64,000 nucleotides of DNA from an uncultured Sedimentitalea sp. (GCA_947504115.1 CANNGH010000006.1:215703-279702), one strand, 5' to 3'; positions 35,199-44,390 are shown, counted from the first letter of the stretch. Notes: generated from the sequence alone by a model not told the origin. A program made the numbers and translations.

Positions 35199-35720
35199 AT
35201 GACACCGGCTGAGACCACCGAGAGCGAAACCTTTCGGCACCTTCACACGGCGCTGCATCGACGCGCCCGTCGCCTGACCCGCTGCCCCGATGACGCCGCG
35301 GACCTGGCGCAGGATACCGCGCTCAATCTCTGGCGGCACCGTTGCCGCGGTGAAGAGGTCGAGAACCTGACCGCCTATGCGATGACGGCGCTGGGCAATG
35401 CCGCGCGGTCGCGCTGGCGGGCGCGGCGGGAAACCGAAGAACTGCAGGAGGACAGCGCCGCGGTCGATTCCGATCCGATGCAGGGTATCGCATTGGACGA
35501 GGTGCGCGCCGCGTTGACCCGCCTGCCCGCCACCCAGGCGCGGTTGATGGCGCTGGTGGTCGAGGGCGAAACCAGCCCGGCGGATCTGGCGCACATCACC
35601 GGCGTGCCCGTGGGCACGGTGATGTCGCGGCTGTCCCGCGCCCGCGCGCGCCTGCGCCGCGAGATGGAGATCGGGCCGGGCGCGGTCGCACAGGACCACG
35701 CGGCGCCACGGGACGCCTGA
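35199..35720 (+). CDS. ECF-type RNA polymerase sigma factor
   Basis: A 173-aa extracytoplasmic-function sigma factor. Region 2 is RHLHTALHRRARRLTRCPDDAADLAQDT, with NLTAYAMTALGNAARSRWRAR as region 2.4, and region 4 is LTRLPATQARLMALVVEG followed by the recognition helix in TGVPVGTVMSRLSRARARLRRE. No anti-sigma gene follows; znuB is convergent. The target promoters and signal are unknown. Ribosome site before ATG 35199 is weak (GAGG at a distance). Confidence 0.87.
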   Translation: MTPAETTESETFRHLHTALHRRARRLTRCPDDAADLAQDTALNLWRHRCRGEEVENLTAYAMTALGNAARSRWRARRETEELQEDSAAVDSDPMQGIALDEVRAALTRLPATQARLMALVVEGETSPADLAHITGVPVGTVMSRLSRARARLRREMEIGPGAVAQDHAAPRDA

Positions 35721-35738
35721 TCGCGAAGGTTCGGGGAA

Positions 35739-36539
35739 TCAGGCCCGGCGGCGCAACGGTGCGGCCATCGCCGATGCGGCGAATATCAGCGCCGCGACAC
35801 AGACGATGGTCGGCCCGGTCGGCGTATCCAGATGCCAGGACGCCGCCAATCCCCCCAGCGCCGACAGCGCGCCGATGACGACAGCCACCAGCGCCATCGT
35901 CTCGGGGTTGCGCGAAAAGGGCCGCGCGGCGGCGGCGGGAACGATCAGCATCGCCGCGATCAAAAGCGCGCCCACCACCTTGATCGCCACCGCCACGACC
36001 ACCGCCAACGCCAGTGTCAGCACCAGTTGTTCGCGCCGCGGGTCGATGCCGCTGGCATAGGCCAGATCCGGGTTCAGCGTCGCGGTCAGCAGGCCCGACC
36101 AGCGCCAGCCGACCAATGCCGTGACAATCGCGGCCCCGCCCCAGATCACCGCCAGATCACCGCGCGACACCGCAAGGATGTCTCCGAACAGATAGGCCAT
36201 CAGGTCGATGCGCACGCCCGTGAGGAACGACACCGCCACCAGCCCCGCCGCGAGCGAGGAATGCGCCAGAACGCCCAGCAGCGTGTCCATCGCATAGCCA
36301 CGCCCCGACAGGGTGGAAACCGTCAGCGCCATCATCAACGCCACCGCCAGAACCCCGGCAAAGACCGGCAACGCCAGCGCCAGCGACAGCGCGACGCCCA
36401 GAATGGCGGCGTGGGCCGTGGCCTCTCCGAAATAGGCCATGCGCCGCCAGACCACGAAACAGCCCAGAGGTGCCGCCGCAACCGCCACGCCAAGTCCGGC
36501 AAGTGCGGCACGGATCATGAAATCGTCCAGAAACGTCAT
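35739..36539 (-). CDS. znuB: Zinc ABC transporter permease
   Basis: The membrane subunit of the high-affinity zinc importer, 266 aa, of the ABC-3 family with about seven to eight hydrophobic helices. MAYFGEATAHAAILGVAL is the coupling segment after the first helices, and GALLIAAMLIVPAAAARPFSRNP is typical of ZnuB/TroC. ATG 36539 overlaps the znuC stop as ATGA. It is the last gene of zur-znuC-znuB, with znuA on the other side of the same control region. Confidence 0.93.
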   Translation of the reverse strand: MTFLDDFMIRAALAGLGVAVAAAPLGCFVVWRRMAYFGEATAHAAILGVALSLALALPVFAGVLAVALMMALTVSTLSGRGYAMDTLLGVLAHSSLAAGLVAVSFLTGVRIDLMAYLFGDILAVSRGDLAVIWGGAAIVTALVGWRWSGLLTATLNPDLAYASGIDPRREQLVLTLALAVVVAVAIKVVGALLIAAMLIVPAAAARPFSRNPETMALVAVVIGALSALGGLAASWHLDTPTGPTIVCVAALIFAASAMAAPLRRRA

Positions 36540-37270
36540 TCGGCAGCCTCGGGCGCATCGTGGTCGTGATCGTGGGAATGGTTGTGACGGTAAAGCGCCA
36601 GCGCGCCCTGCGTTCCCGCGCCGAACAGCGCCCTGTATTCCGGCGCCGAGGCGACATGTTCCGGCGCGCCCTCGCAACAGACATGCCCGTTCAGACAGAT
36701 CACCCGGTCGCTCGCGCTCATCACCACGTGCAGATCGTGGCTGACCATCAGCACGGCACAGCCAAGGCGCGCGCGCACGTCCTCGATCCGGCGATAGAAC
36801 GCGGCCGATCCCGGCTGATCCAGACCTTGGGTGGCCTCGTCAAGGATCAGCAATTCGGGACGCTCCAGCAGGGCGCGCGCCAGCAGAACGCGCTGGAATT
36901 GCCCGCCCGAAAGTCCGCTCATCTGCCGGTCGGCCAGCGGTGCGACCCCGGCCTGTTCCAGCGCCGCCAGCGCCGTGGCGGCATCCACGCGGCGCGGCAG
37001 GCCCAGAAACCGGCGCACGGTCAGCGGCAGCGTCGGATCGATATGCAGCCTTTGCGGCACATAGCCGATGCGCAGGCCGCGCTTGCGCCGCACCTGCCCG
37101 GCACTGGGCGCCACGGCGCCGATGATGGCGCGCAGCAACGTGGATTTGCCCGAACCGTTGGGCCCGACGATCGTCACGATCTCGCCCGGCTTAAGCCGCA
37201 GATCGACGTCATGCAGCACCGTGTTCCCCCCGAGACGGACCGCCAGACCGGTGATGTCCAGCAGGCTCAT
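36536..37270 (-). CDS. znuC: Zinc ABC transporter ATP-binding protein
   Basis: The ATPase of the zinc importer, 244 aa. Walker A is GPNGSGKST, the signature is LSGGQFQRVLLARALL, Walker B is LLILDEATQGLD and the switch histidine lies in VSHDLHVV. The C-terminus carries a histidine/aspartate-rich tail (HNHSHDHDHD), likely to bind zinc, as in other ZnuC proteins. ATG 37270 overlaps the zur stop by four bases, so zur, znuC and znuB form one coupled operon. Confidence 0.95.
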   Translation of the reverse strand: MSLLDITGLAVRLGGNTVLHDVDLRLKPGEIVTIVGPNGSGKSTLLRAIIGAVAPSAGQVRRKRGLRIGYVPQRLHIDPTLPLTVRRFLGLPRRVDAATALAALEQAGVAPLADRQMSGLSGGQFQRVLLARALLERPELLILDEATQGLDQPGSAAFYRRIEDVRARLGCAVLMVSHDLHVVMSASDRVICLNGHVCCEGAPEHVASAPEYRALFGAGTQGALALYRHNHSHDHDHDAPEAAE

Positions 37271-37749
37271 GCGCGCGGCTCGACATCGCATCGCGGGCAG
37301 AGCCCGGTCGCCTCGATCACCGTGCGTTCGATACTGAATCCAGCGCCGCGGGCCGCCTGCCCCAACCCGCCGATTTTCGGAGTCCACGCGGTTTCGGCCA
37401 CCGCATCGCAGGCGCGGCAGATCAGAAAGGCGGGCGCGTGACATCCATGCGGATGGGCACAGGCGATATAGGCGTTCAGATGCTCGATCTTGTGGGCGAA
37501 ACCGTGGCGCACAAGAAAATCCAGCGCGCGGTAAGCCACCGGCGGCTGCGATCCGCGCCCCTCTTGAGCCAGCCGGTCGAGAATGTCATAGGCCCCCATT
37601 GCCTTGTGCGTCTCGGCAAGGATTTCCAGAACCCGGCGGCGGCTGGCGGTGAATTGCAGGTTGTTTTCGCGGCACACGGCTTCGGCCCGCGCGATCAGAT
37701 CGCCGATACAGATCGTATGGTCGTGTTTCTCGAATCCGACGAAATCCAT
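37267..37749 (-). CDS. zur: Zinc uptake regulator, Fur family
   Basis: A 160-aa Fur-family repressor that senses zinc and shuts off uptake. The winged helix is NLQFTASRRRVLEILAE..AMGAYDILDRL, the hinge and dimerisation domain hold the metal site AYIACAHPHGCHAP, and the structural zinc site is formed by CRAC and CPRC near the C-terminus. ATG 37749 has GGGGA upstream; the longer frame to 37794 adds residues without similarity. It is transcribed with znuC and znuB, and it probably regulates itself and znuA through boxes in the 88-bp gap. Confidence 0.93.
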   Translation of the reverse strand: MDFVGFEKHDHTICIGDLIARAEAVCRENNLQFTASRRRVLEILAETHKAMGAYDILDRLAQEGRGSQPPVAYRALDFLVRHGFAHKIEHLNAYIACAHPHGCHAPAFLICRACDAVAETAWTPKIGGLGQAARGAGFSIERTVIEATGLCPRCDVEPRA

Positions 37750-37774
37750 GACGTCCCCGCCTGTCCATTTTCGG

Positions 37775-37803
37775 TTGATATGTAATAGTATCACACATAA
37801 GGC
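37775..37803 (+). promoter_or_regulatory. znuA promoter containing a Zur-type box
   Basis: TTGATA (37775-37780) and TAAGGC (37798-37803) are 17 bases apart. The spacer holds TGTAATAGTATCACA (37781-37795), a 7-1-7 inverted repeat with one mismatch in the style of Fur-family operators, placed where binding would block RNA polymerase. A minus-strand pair (TTGCCT, CATATC, spacer 17) overlaps it and could serve zur. Confidence 0.55.
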
Positions 37804-37813
37804 AAGCGCAGAA

Positions 37814-37828
37814 CGTTACAACATAACG
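37814..37828. promoter_or_regulatory. Second possible Zur box
   Basis: CGTTACAACATAACG is a 7-1-7 inverted repeat with five of seven pairs matching, just upstream of the znuA start. It is weaker than the first site. Confidence 0.4.
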
Positions 37829-37837
37829 GATTGCCCG

Positions 37838-38743
37838 ATGAAACTTCGCCTTGCTGCCGCTTTTGCCATTCTGTTCGCCCTTCCGGCCTGGGCCGAACCG
37901 CCCGCAGTCGCCGCGGATATCCTGCCGGTGCATTCTCTGGTCACGCAGGTCATGCGCGGTATCGGCGCGCCCGCGCTGATCGTCGAGCCGGGCGCGTCCC
38001 CGCATGGCTATGCGCTGCGCCCTTCGCAGGCCCGCGCGCTGGAACAGGCCGATATCGTGTTCCGTGTCAGCGACGGCCTGACGCCATGGCTGAGCGACAC
38101 GTTGGCCACACTGTCGGGCGATGCGCGGCAGGTGGAACTGATGCAAGCGGAGGGCACCACGGTTCTGGAACGGCGCAGCGGCGACAGTTTCGAACCGCAC
38201 GTCCATGACGGAGAGGATCACGGCGCCCATGACCACGACCCGCATGGCTGGCTGGACCCGCAGAACGCGATTGTCTGGCTGGACGCCATCGCCGCCGAAC
38301 TCGCGGCGCTCGATCCCGAAAACGCCGCGACCTACGACGCGAACGCCGCCGAGGGCAAGGCCGCTCTGGACGCACTGACACAGGACATCACCGCCGATCT
38401 GGCCCCCTTGCGCGATCTGCGCTTCGTGGTCTTTCACGACGCCTTTCAGTATTTCGAGAATCGGTTCGGCCTGACCGCCGCGGGGGCGATTGCGCTCAGC
38501 GATGCCAGCGACCCCGGCCCCGCCCGCATCGCCGCCTTGCGCGACCGCATCGCGGCGCTGGATGTGACCTGCATCTTCTCCGAGCCGCAACTGAACCCGG
38601 CGCTGATCGACACCGCCCGGGGCACGCGCGACATGCTTGTGGCGCTGCTCGACCCTCTGGGGGCGTCGCTGCAGCCGGGCGCAACGCTTTATCCGCAGCT
38701 TCTGCGCGACATGGCAACGGCCCTGCGCTCCTGCGCGCCATAG
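37838..38743 (+). CDS. znuA: Zinc ABC transporter substrate-binding protein
   Basis: The periplasmic zinc-binding protein of the ZnuABC system, 301 aa. A signal peptide (KLRLAAAFAILFALPAWA) precedes the mature protein. The zinc ligands are His in DILPVHSLV, His in GASPHGYALRPSQ, His in VVFHDAFQYFENRF and an acidic residue near the C-terminus; a His/Asp-rich loop (HVHDGEDHGAHDHDPHGW) between the first two lobes is the usual zinc-collecting flexible segment. ATG 37838 is chosen by the signal peptide; the open frame upstream overlaps zur antisense. Divergent from zur across the Zur boxes. Confidence 0.93.
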   Translation: MKLRLAAAFAILFALPAWAEPPAVAADILPVHSLVTQVMRGIGAPALIVEPGASPHGYALRPSQARALEQADIVFRVSDGLTPWLSDTLATLSGDARQVELMQAEGTTVLERRSGDSFEPHVHDGEDHGAHDHDPHGWLDPQNAIVWLDAIAAELAALDPENAATYDANAAEGKAALDALTQDITADLAPLRDLRFVVFHDAFQYFENRFGLTAAGAIALSDASDPGPARIAALRDRIAALDVTCIFSEPQLNPALIDTARGTRDMLVALLDPLGASLQPGATLYPQLLRDMATALRSCAP

Positions 38744-38755
38744 CGGGATTGCCCC

Positions 38756-38784
38756 TTGCGCCGCGTCGTTCGCGCCAATAGAAG
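38756..38784 (+). promoter_or_regulatory. Candidate promoter for tig
   Basis: TTGCGC (38756-38761), 17 bases, TAGAAG (38779-38784), about 66 nt before the tig start. Confidence 0.5.
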
Positions 38785-38849
38785 GCCCGGGAATTTTAGC
38801 GTAATCCGTGCCGCGCTGCCCGCGTGCGCGCATAGCCGATGGGAATAGC

Positions 38850-40190
38850 ATGATGCAGGTCACCGAGACTCTGAACGACGGTCTGAAACGCGGCTACGCG
38901 ATCACCGTCACCGCCGCAGAGCTGGAGGAGAAGGTCAACGAAAAGCTGGTCGAAGCCCAGCCCGAAATCGAGATGAAGGGCTTTCGCAAGGGCAAGGTTC
39001 CGATGGCGCTGCTGAAAAAGCAGTTCGGTCAGCGTCTGCTGGGCGAGGCCATGCAGGAAGCCGTCGATGGCGCGATGAACAAGCATTTCGAAGACAGCGG
39101 CGACCGCCCGGCGATGCAGCCCGACGTCAAGATGACCGACGAGAACTGGCAAGAGGGCGACGACGTCAAGGTCGAACTGTCCTACGAGGCGTTGCCGGAC
39201 ATCCCCGAGGTCGACCTGAAATCGGTCAAGCTGGAAAAGCCGGTGGTCAAGGCCGATGACGCCGCCGTTGACGAGGCGCTGGAAGGTCTGGCCGAGAACG
39301 CGCAGGATTTCGAACCGCGCGACGAGGGCGCTGCGGCGGAGGACGGCGATCAGGTCGTTCTGGATTTCGTCGGCAAGGTCGACGGCGAGGCGTTCGAGGG
39401 CGGCGCGGCCGAGGATTACCCGCTGGTGCTGGGCTCGAACTCGTTCATTCCGGGGTTCGAGGAGCAACTGACCGGCGTCAAGGCGGGCGATGAAAAGGAC
39501 GTGACCGTCAACTTCCCCGAGGAATATCAGGCCGAACATCTGGCCGGCAAGGAGGCGGTTTTCTCCTGCACCATCAAGGAAGTGAAAAAGCCCGTCGCCG
39601 CCAAGATCGACGACGAGCTGGCCAAGAAATTCGGTGCCGAGGATCTCGAATCGCTGAAGACCCAGATCAAGGAACGGCTGGAGGCCGAATATGCCGGGGC
39701 TGCCCGTGCGCTGATGAAGCGCGCGCTGCTGGACGCGCTGGACGAGAAGGTCTCGTTCGACCTGCCCCCCAGCCTGGTCGATGCCGAGGCCAACCAGATC
39801 GCCCATCAGCTCTGGCATGACGAGAACCCCGACGTGCAGGGTCACGACCATCCCGAGATCGAGACCACCGACGAGCATCGCAAGCTGGCCGAACGCCGTG
39901 TGCGTCTGGGCCTGCTGCTGGCGGATCTGGGCCAGAAGGCCGAGATCGAGGTGTCCGATTCCGAGATGACGCAGGCGGTGATGAACCAGGCACGGCAGTA
40001 TCCCGGTCAGGAACGTCAGTTCTTTGAGTTCATCCAGAAGAACCCGCAGATGCAGCAACAAATGCGCGCGCCGATCTTCGAGGATAAGGTGGTGGATTAC
40101 GTCTTTGAACTGGCCGATGTCAGCGAGACGGAGATCACCAAGGACGAGCTGCAGAAGAAGCTGGAAGAGATGGACGAGCAAGAGGGCTGA
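38850..40190 (+). CDS. tig: Trigger factor
   Basis: The ribosome-bound chaperone and peptidyl-prolyl isomerase. The N-terminal ribosome-binding domain holds the signature [17 protein letters not shown], the FKBP-like PPIase domain spans about residues 150-240 ([31 protein letters not shown]), and the long helical chaperone domain follows, ending in a Glu-rich tail. The length of about 446 aa is normal. ATG 38850 (GGGA five bases ahead) and ATG 38853 are adjacent; either could be used. A promoter and a terminator of its own suggest a single-gene unit; clpP and clpX are not adjacent here. Confidence 0.95.
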   Translation: MMQVTETLNDGLKRGYAITVTAAELEEKVNEKLVEAQPEIEMKGFRKGKVPMALLKKQFGQRLLGEAMQEAVDGAMNKHFEDSGDRPAMQPDVKMTDENWQEGDDVKVELSYEALPDIPEVDLKSVKLEKPVVKADDAAVDEALEGLAENAQDFEPRDEGAAAEDGDQVVLDFVGKVDGEAFEGGAAEDYPLVLGSNSFIPGFEEQLTGVKAGDEKDVTVNFPEEYQAEHLAGKEAVFSCTIKEVKKPVAAKIDDELAKKFGAEDLESLKTQIKERLEAEYAGAARALMKRALLDALDEKVSFDLPPSLVDAEANQIAHQLWHDENPDVQGHDHPEIETTDEHRKLAERRVRLGLLLADLGQKAEIEVSDSEMTQAVMNQARQYPGQERQFFEFIQKNPQMQQQMRAPIFEDKVVDYVFELADVSETEITKDELQKKLEEMDEQEG

Positions 40191-40218
40191 CCTCTCCGCT
40201 CGAACGCGCAACGATGAC

Positions 40219-40245
40219 AGGGCCACCCGATGCGGTGGCCCTTTT
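40219..40245 (+). terminator. Intrinsic terminator after tig
   Basis: AGGGCCACC and GGTGGCCCT enclose CGATGC and are followed by TTTGCG, 28 nt past the tig stop. Confidence 0.7.
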
Positions 40246-40294
40246 GCGTTCGCGATCTAACTTTGCTCACGGTCCCGTCGGACTCCGAAGCGCC

Positions 40295-41263
40295 CTATTC
40301 CTCGGGCACGCAGATCTGATTGGCCGCCGCCGCGCGCAAGGTGCGCAGGGTCAGCGCCGCCACCGCCCCCGCCAGCGCCACCAAAAGCACCAGGCCGATG
40401 CCGTAATGCAGGCGCGACTGCGTCAGTTCGGCAAACCGGAAGCTGGCCGTCGTCATCGCTGCCAGAGGAAAGGACAGCGCCCAGAACGACAGCGCGAAGG
40501 GCAGACGCAGCAATGCGGGCACCTGCACCGCGACCAGCAAGGTGAAGAAATAGCCGGTGTTCAGGAAGACCCGCGCCATGTCGTCGATCGCGCCGCCCTG
40601 CAACTCCACCCAGGCCAGAAATCCGACCGCGGGTGGCGCGATGAGGATCACCAGTGTCGGGCGCAGCTTGCCCGGTAGCGGATCGTGAAAGATCAGCCGG
40701 TTGAACACCAGTGTCAGCAGCACCAGCCAGAACAGGATGCCGACGGAAAAGAAATACCATGACAGTTCGACATGGCCCAGCGACACGCCCGCCATTGGGG
40801 CGACAACGTTGCCAACGGCCGGAATGAACCAGGCCGGGGACATGTGACCGGGACCGAAGGCCCGATGTCCGATCCATGCCGAAATCACCACCACCGTCAG
40901 AACGGCCTGCAATCCCGCCCCCGCGATCCAGATGCCATGAGCCAGCCCCGGCACCGTCTCGCGCAGCAATGCCGCAAGCAGCAGCAGCGAAATGCTGGTG
41001 GCCGGAAAGAAGGCCAGCCGCACCGGATGCGACCACTCGGCGGCCAACGCGCGGGGATGCAGCGCCGCCTTGGCCGCAAGCGCCGCAAGCAACCCCAGCA
41101 GCACGGCGATGCCGATCCACCCGATGGCCCACGACGCCGCGCCAAAGCCGCCTGCACGCAGCGCGAGGGCAAAGCCGAACACGCCCATGCTGACACCGAA
41201 AAAGCTGATCGGGAAATGCTCCAGCCGGGACGGGCTGGCGGTTGCGGGGCTGGCTGTGGTCAT
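40295..41263 (-). CDS. TDT/SLAC1-family permease (TehA-like)
   Basis: A 322-aa membrane protein of the tellurite-resistance/dicarboxylate transporter (TDT) family with ten hydrophobic helices. The family opening FPISFFGVSMGVFGFALAL and the HMSPAWFIPAVGNVVAP region, equivalent to the pore helices of TehA and plant SLAC1, are visible. These proteins pass anions such as malate, chloride or sulfite. GAGGAG precedes ATG 41263. It lies 113 nt downstream of cydX on the same strand and may be a distal part of the cyd transcription unit. Substrate is not predictable. Confidence 0.8.
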   Translation of the reverse strand: MTTASPATASPSRLEHFPISFFGVSMGVFGFALALRAGGFGAASWAIGWIGIAVLLGLLAALAAKAALHPRALAAEWSHPVRLAFFPATSISLLLLAALLRETVPGLAHGIWIAGAGLQAVLTVVVISAWIGHRAFGPGHMSPAWFIPAVGNVVAPMAGVSLGHVELSWYFFSVGILFWLVLLTLVFNRLIFHDPLPGKLRPTLVILIAPPAVGFLAWVELQGGAIDDMARVFLNTGYFFTLLVAVQVPALLRLPFALSFWALSFPLAAMTTASFRFAELTQSRLHYGIGLVLLVALAGAVAALTLRTLRAAAANQICVPEE

Positions 41264-41376
41264 CGGTCACTCCTCACCGCCTGAAGATCCGGCGCGGATC
41301 GGCTGTCGCCCGACGGCGTCCATGGTTGCATTCCACCCATGGAATACGATTCCCGCGAGCAGCGCCTTGCGCTGGA

Positions 41377-41490
41377 TCAATCGTCCTGTTCGGAAAGTTT
41401 TCGGTCGCGCTGCATTTCCAGCCACATGGCGTTGACCACGGCGAACATCGCGGCCAGCGGCAGACCCAGCAACCAGGCGAAATACCACAT
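41377..41490 (-). CDS. cydX: Cytochrome bd oxidase small subunit CydX
   Basis: A 37-aa single-helix protein missed by length-limited gene calling. It reads MWYFAWLLGLPLAAMFAVV followed by NAMWLEMQRDRK, the recognised CydX/YbgT pattern with its conserved Trp-Tyr-Phe-Ala-Trp start. CydX stabilises the haems of the CydAB complex. AGAGGA precedes ATG 41490 at good spacing and it lies 15 nt after cydB, so its place in the operon also fits. Confidence 0.88.
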   Translation of the reverse strand: MWYFAWLLGLPLAAMFAVVNAMWLEMQRDRKLSEQDD

Positions 41491-41505
41491 GTCGGATTCC
41501 TCTCC

Positions 41506-42666
41506 CTAATAGGCACTGTCCGAGTCGGTCACGTCCGCCTCGGTAACCTTGCCCCAGAGCACTTTGTAGACCCAGGCCGTATAGGCCAGGATGATCGGCA
41601 GAAAGATCGCCGTCGCCACCAGCATCACGAACAGCGTCTGGTGCGACGACGAGCTGTCCCAAACCGTCAGCGAACTGCGCGGATTGATCGACGAGGGCAG
41701 GATGAAGGGAAACATCGTCAGCCCGACCGACGAGATCGCTCCGAAAATTCCCAGTTTCGACCACAGAAGGCTGCGCCCTCCGCCGCCCTGCTGCATGCCG
41801 TGAAGGGCCATGCCCATGCCCAGAAACCCCAGCACCGGCGCAATCGCGATCCAGGGACGCTCGGAATAGGCGCTCAGCCAGCTTCCGGTGCGCAGCACCT
41901 CGGAATAAAGCGGGTTCGAGGGGCCGTTGCTGACGGCCGCGTCAGCCAGCGCATAGCCCTTGATGCCAACGGCCAGCCACAGCCCGGCCAGACCGTAACC
42001 CGCCATCGTCAGGAAGCCGGTGACCGTGCCGATCCGGCGCGCGCGCTGCGCGACGATGCCATCGGTCTTGAGCACCAGCCACGCCGCGCCATGGGTGATC
42101 AGCATCGCCAGCGACACCGCTCCCGCCAACAGCGCGAAGGGGTTCAGCAAACCGATGAACTTGGCGTAATAGGCCCCTTCATAGCGCGAGAACAGATCCG
42201 GCGTCAGTTCGAACGGCACGCCCTGCAGCACGTTGCCCACCGCGACACCGAAGATCAGCGCGGGCACCGCGCCGCCGGCGAAAAGCGCCCAGTCCCACGT
42301 CTCGCGCCAGCGTGCACCGTCGCGTTTCGAGCGGTACTTGAACGCCACCGGCCGCACGATCAGGGCTGCCAGAATGACGAACATCGCCAGATAGAAGCCC
42401 GAGAAACTGACCGCGTAAAGCGGCGGAAACGCGGCGAAGATCGCGCCGCCGCCAAGGATGAACCAGACCTGGTTGCCCTCCCACACGGGTCCGACGGTGT
42501 TGATGACGATGCGTCGCTCGACATCCGTTCTGGCAACGAAGGGCAGCAACGCGCCCACCCCCATGTCGAACCCGTCGGTGAGGGCAAAAGCGATCAGCAG
42601 CCCGCCCAGAAGCGCCCACCAGATCACGCGCAGCACATCGTAGCTGATGAAGTCATGCAGGATCAT
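41506..42666 (-). CDS. cydB: Cytochrome bd ubiquinol oxidase subunit II
   Basis: Subunit II of the high-affinity quinol oxidase, 386 aa with about eight helices. Family segments: IWWALLGGLLIAFALTDGFDMGVGALLPF, VGPVWEGNQVWFILGGGAIFAAFP and the C-terminal LPSSINPRSSLTVWDSSSS. It forms a quasi-symmetric dimer with CydA. The gene follows cydA after 5 nt and precedes cydX after 15 nt. Confidence 0.96.
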   Translation of the reverse strand: MILHDFISYDVLRVIWWALLGGLLIAFALTDGFDMGVGALLPFVARTDVERRIVINTVGPVWEGNQVWFILGGGAIFAAFPPLYAVSFSGFYLAMFVILAALIVRPVAFKYRSKRDGARWRETWDWALFAGGAVPALIFGVAVGNVLQGVPFELTPDLFSRYEGAYYAKFIGLLNPFALLAGAVSLAMLITHGAAWLVLKTDGIVAQRARRIGTVTGFLTMAGYGLAGLWLAVGIKGYALADAAVSNGPSNPLYSEVLRTGSWLSAYSERPWIAIAPVLGFLGMGMALHGMQQGGGGRSLLWSKLGIFGAISSVGLTMFPFILPSSINPRSSLTVWDSSSSHQTLFVMLVATAIFLPIILAYTAWVYKVLWGKVTEADVTDSDSAY

Positions 42667-42671
42667 GGGCT

Positions 42672-44285
42672 TTACTCCGCTGGTTCCGGGGCGAACGGCC
42701 CCTTGCCGTCATGGGTGCGCAGGCGGTGTTCGTGCCGCGCCGTCCACTCTTCGGTTTCCTCGACATCCTGGAACGGGCCCTTGCGGATGTATTTCAGCAT
42801 CAGCCCGATCTCGACGATGAACAGGATGGTGTAGAAAAGCATGAATCCCGCCAGTGTCAGCGCCAGATCGGCCACCGACAGATGGCTGACCGACAGGGCC
42901 GTGGGCAGGATGCCGTCCACGGTCCAGGGCTGGCGCCCGTATTCGGACACGATCCAGCCCAGTTCCGCCGCGATCCAGGGCGCCGGGATAATCGCCACCG
43001 CCCCCCGAAGCGCCCAGCGCGGATAGGTCTGCCCGCGAAAACTGGAGCGCCAGAAGAAATACAGCATCACGCCGATAAAGCCGAATCCCAGCGCGACCAT
43101 GATCCTGAATGCCCAGAACAGCGGCCAGACATGCGGTATCGTATCGTTGCTGGCCTGCTGGATCTGGGCTTCGGTCGCGTCGCGCGGATCGTCGATATAG
43201 CGTTTCAGCAAGAAGGCATAGCCAAGGTTGTCGCCATGGGTTTCAAAGGTGTCCCGCACCGATTGCGGCGTGGCGTCGCGCTGTTCGCGGATCGTCATCA
43301 GCGCGTCATAGGCGACGATCCCCGAGCGGATGCGGTCCTCGGATTCCGCCACAAGTTCGTTGATGCCGGGAATCTCGGTCGTCAGCGACCGGGATCCGAT
43401 CAGGCCCATCACGATGGGGATCTGGATGGTATAATGGGTCTCGCGCGCCTCTTGATCGGGAAAGCCGATCAGATTGAAAGGGGCGGGTGCCGGTTCGGTT
43501 TCCCACATGCCCTCAATGGCGGCGAGTTTCATCTTCTGGTTATGCGAGGCGTCATAGCCGGACTCATCGCCCAGAACCACGACCGACAAGGCAGAGGCAA
43601 GGCCAAAGGACGCCGCCACCGTGATCGACCGGCGCGCCAGTTCGACATGGCGCCCTTTCAGCAGATACCAGGCCGACACCCCCAGAACGAAGACAGCGGC
43701 CGTGACATAGCCCGCCGAGACCGTGTGAACGAATTTCGCCTGCGCGACCGAGTTGAACATGACCTCGAAAAAGCTGGTCATCTCCATGCGCATCGTGTCG
43801 GGGTTGAATTCGGCCCCCACCGGATTCTGCATCCAGCCATTGGCGATCAGGATCCAGAGCGCCGAAAAGTTCGACCCGATCGCCACCAGCCAGGCCACAA
43901 CAAGATGCGCCGTCTTGCTCAGCTTGTCCCAGCCGAAAAAGAACAGCCCCACGAAGGTGGCCTCGAGGAAAAACGCCATCAGCCCCTCAAGCGCGAGCGG
44001 CGCGCCGAAGATATCCCCGACATAATGGCTGAAATAGGACCAGTTCATGCCGAACTGGAACTCCATGGTGATGCCCGTGGCCACCCCAAGGGCAAAGTTG
44101 ATGCCGAACAGCAGCCCCCAGAACTTGGTCATCTGCCGCCAGATCGGGCGGCCCGTCATCACATAGACGGTCTCCATGATCGCCACGATCACCGACAGCC
44201 CCAGCGTCAGCGGCACGAACAGGAAATGATACATCGCCGTCATAGCAAATTGCAGACGCGACAGCTCGACGATATCAAGCTCCAT
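42672..44285 (-). CDS. cydA: Cytochrome bd ubiquinol oxidase subunit I
   Basis: Subunit I carries haems b558, b595 and d and the quinol site, 537 aa. The b595 ligand is H20 in MTAMYHFLFVPLTLGLS; b558 ligands are the His of AKFVHTVSAGY and a Met further on. The Q loop is of the long type, judging by the length and the extended segment between PFNLIGFPDQEARETHY and PLFWAFRIMV. GRQPWTVDGILPT is the strongly conserved C-terminal motif. ATG 44285 follows GGAG; the frame is open to 44315. High-oxygen-affinity respiration under low oxygen is the known role. Confidence 0.97.
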   Translation of the reverse strand: MELDIVELSRLQFAMTAMYHFLFVPLTLGLSVIVAIMETVYVMTGRPIWRQMTKFWGLLFGINFALGVATGITMEFQFGMNWSYFSHYVGDIFGAPLALEGLMAFFLEATFVGLFFFGWDKLSKTAHLVVAWLVAIGSNFSALWILIANGWMQNPVGAEFNPDTMRMEMTSFFEVMFNSVAQAKFVHTVSAGYVTAAVFVLGVSAWYLLKGRHVELARRSITVAASFGLASALSVVVLGDESGYDASHNQKMKLAAIEGMWETEPAPAPFNLIGFPDQEARETHYTIQIPIVMGLIGSRSLTTEIPGINELVAESEDRIRSGIVAYDALMTIREQRDATPQSVRDTFETHGDNLGYAFLLKRYIDDPRDATEAQIQQASNDTIPHVWPLFWAFRIMVALGFGFIGVMLYFFWRSSFRGQTYPRWALRGAVAIIPAPWIAAELGWIVSEYGRQPWTVDGILPTALSVSHLSVADLALTLAGFMLFYTILFIVEIGLMLKYIRKGPFQDVEETEEWTARHEHRLRTHDGKGPFAPEPAE

Positions 44286-44390
44286 ATCGGGGTCTCCTAT
44301 ACTGGTTGCCCGCAAAGGGCGCCGCCGGGCCTACATGCGCTTCCCCCGGCGCAATCGCCACGGATAAAATTGTCGCAACCCTTTCAAGCC

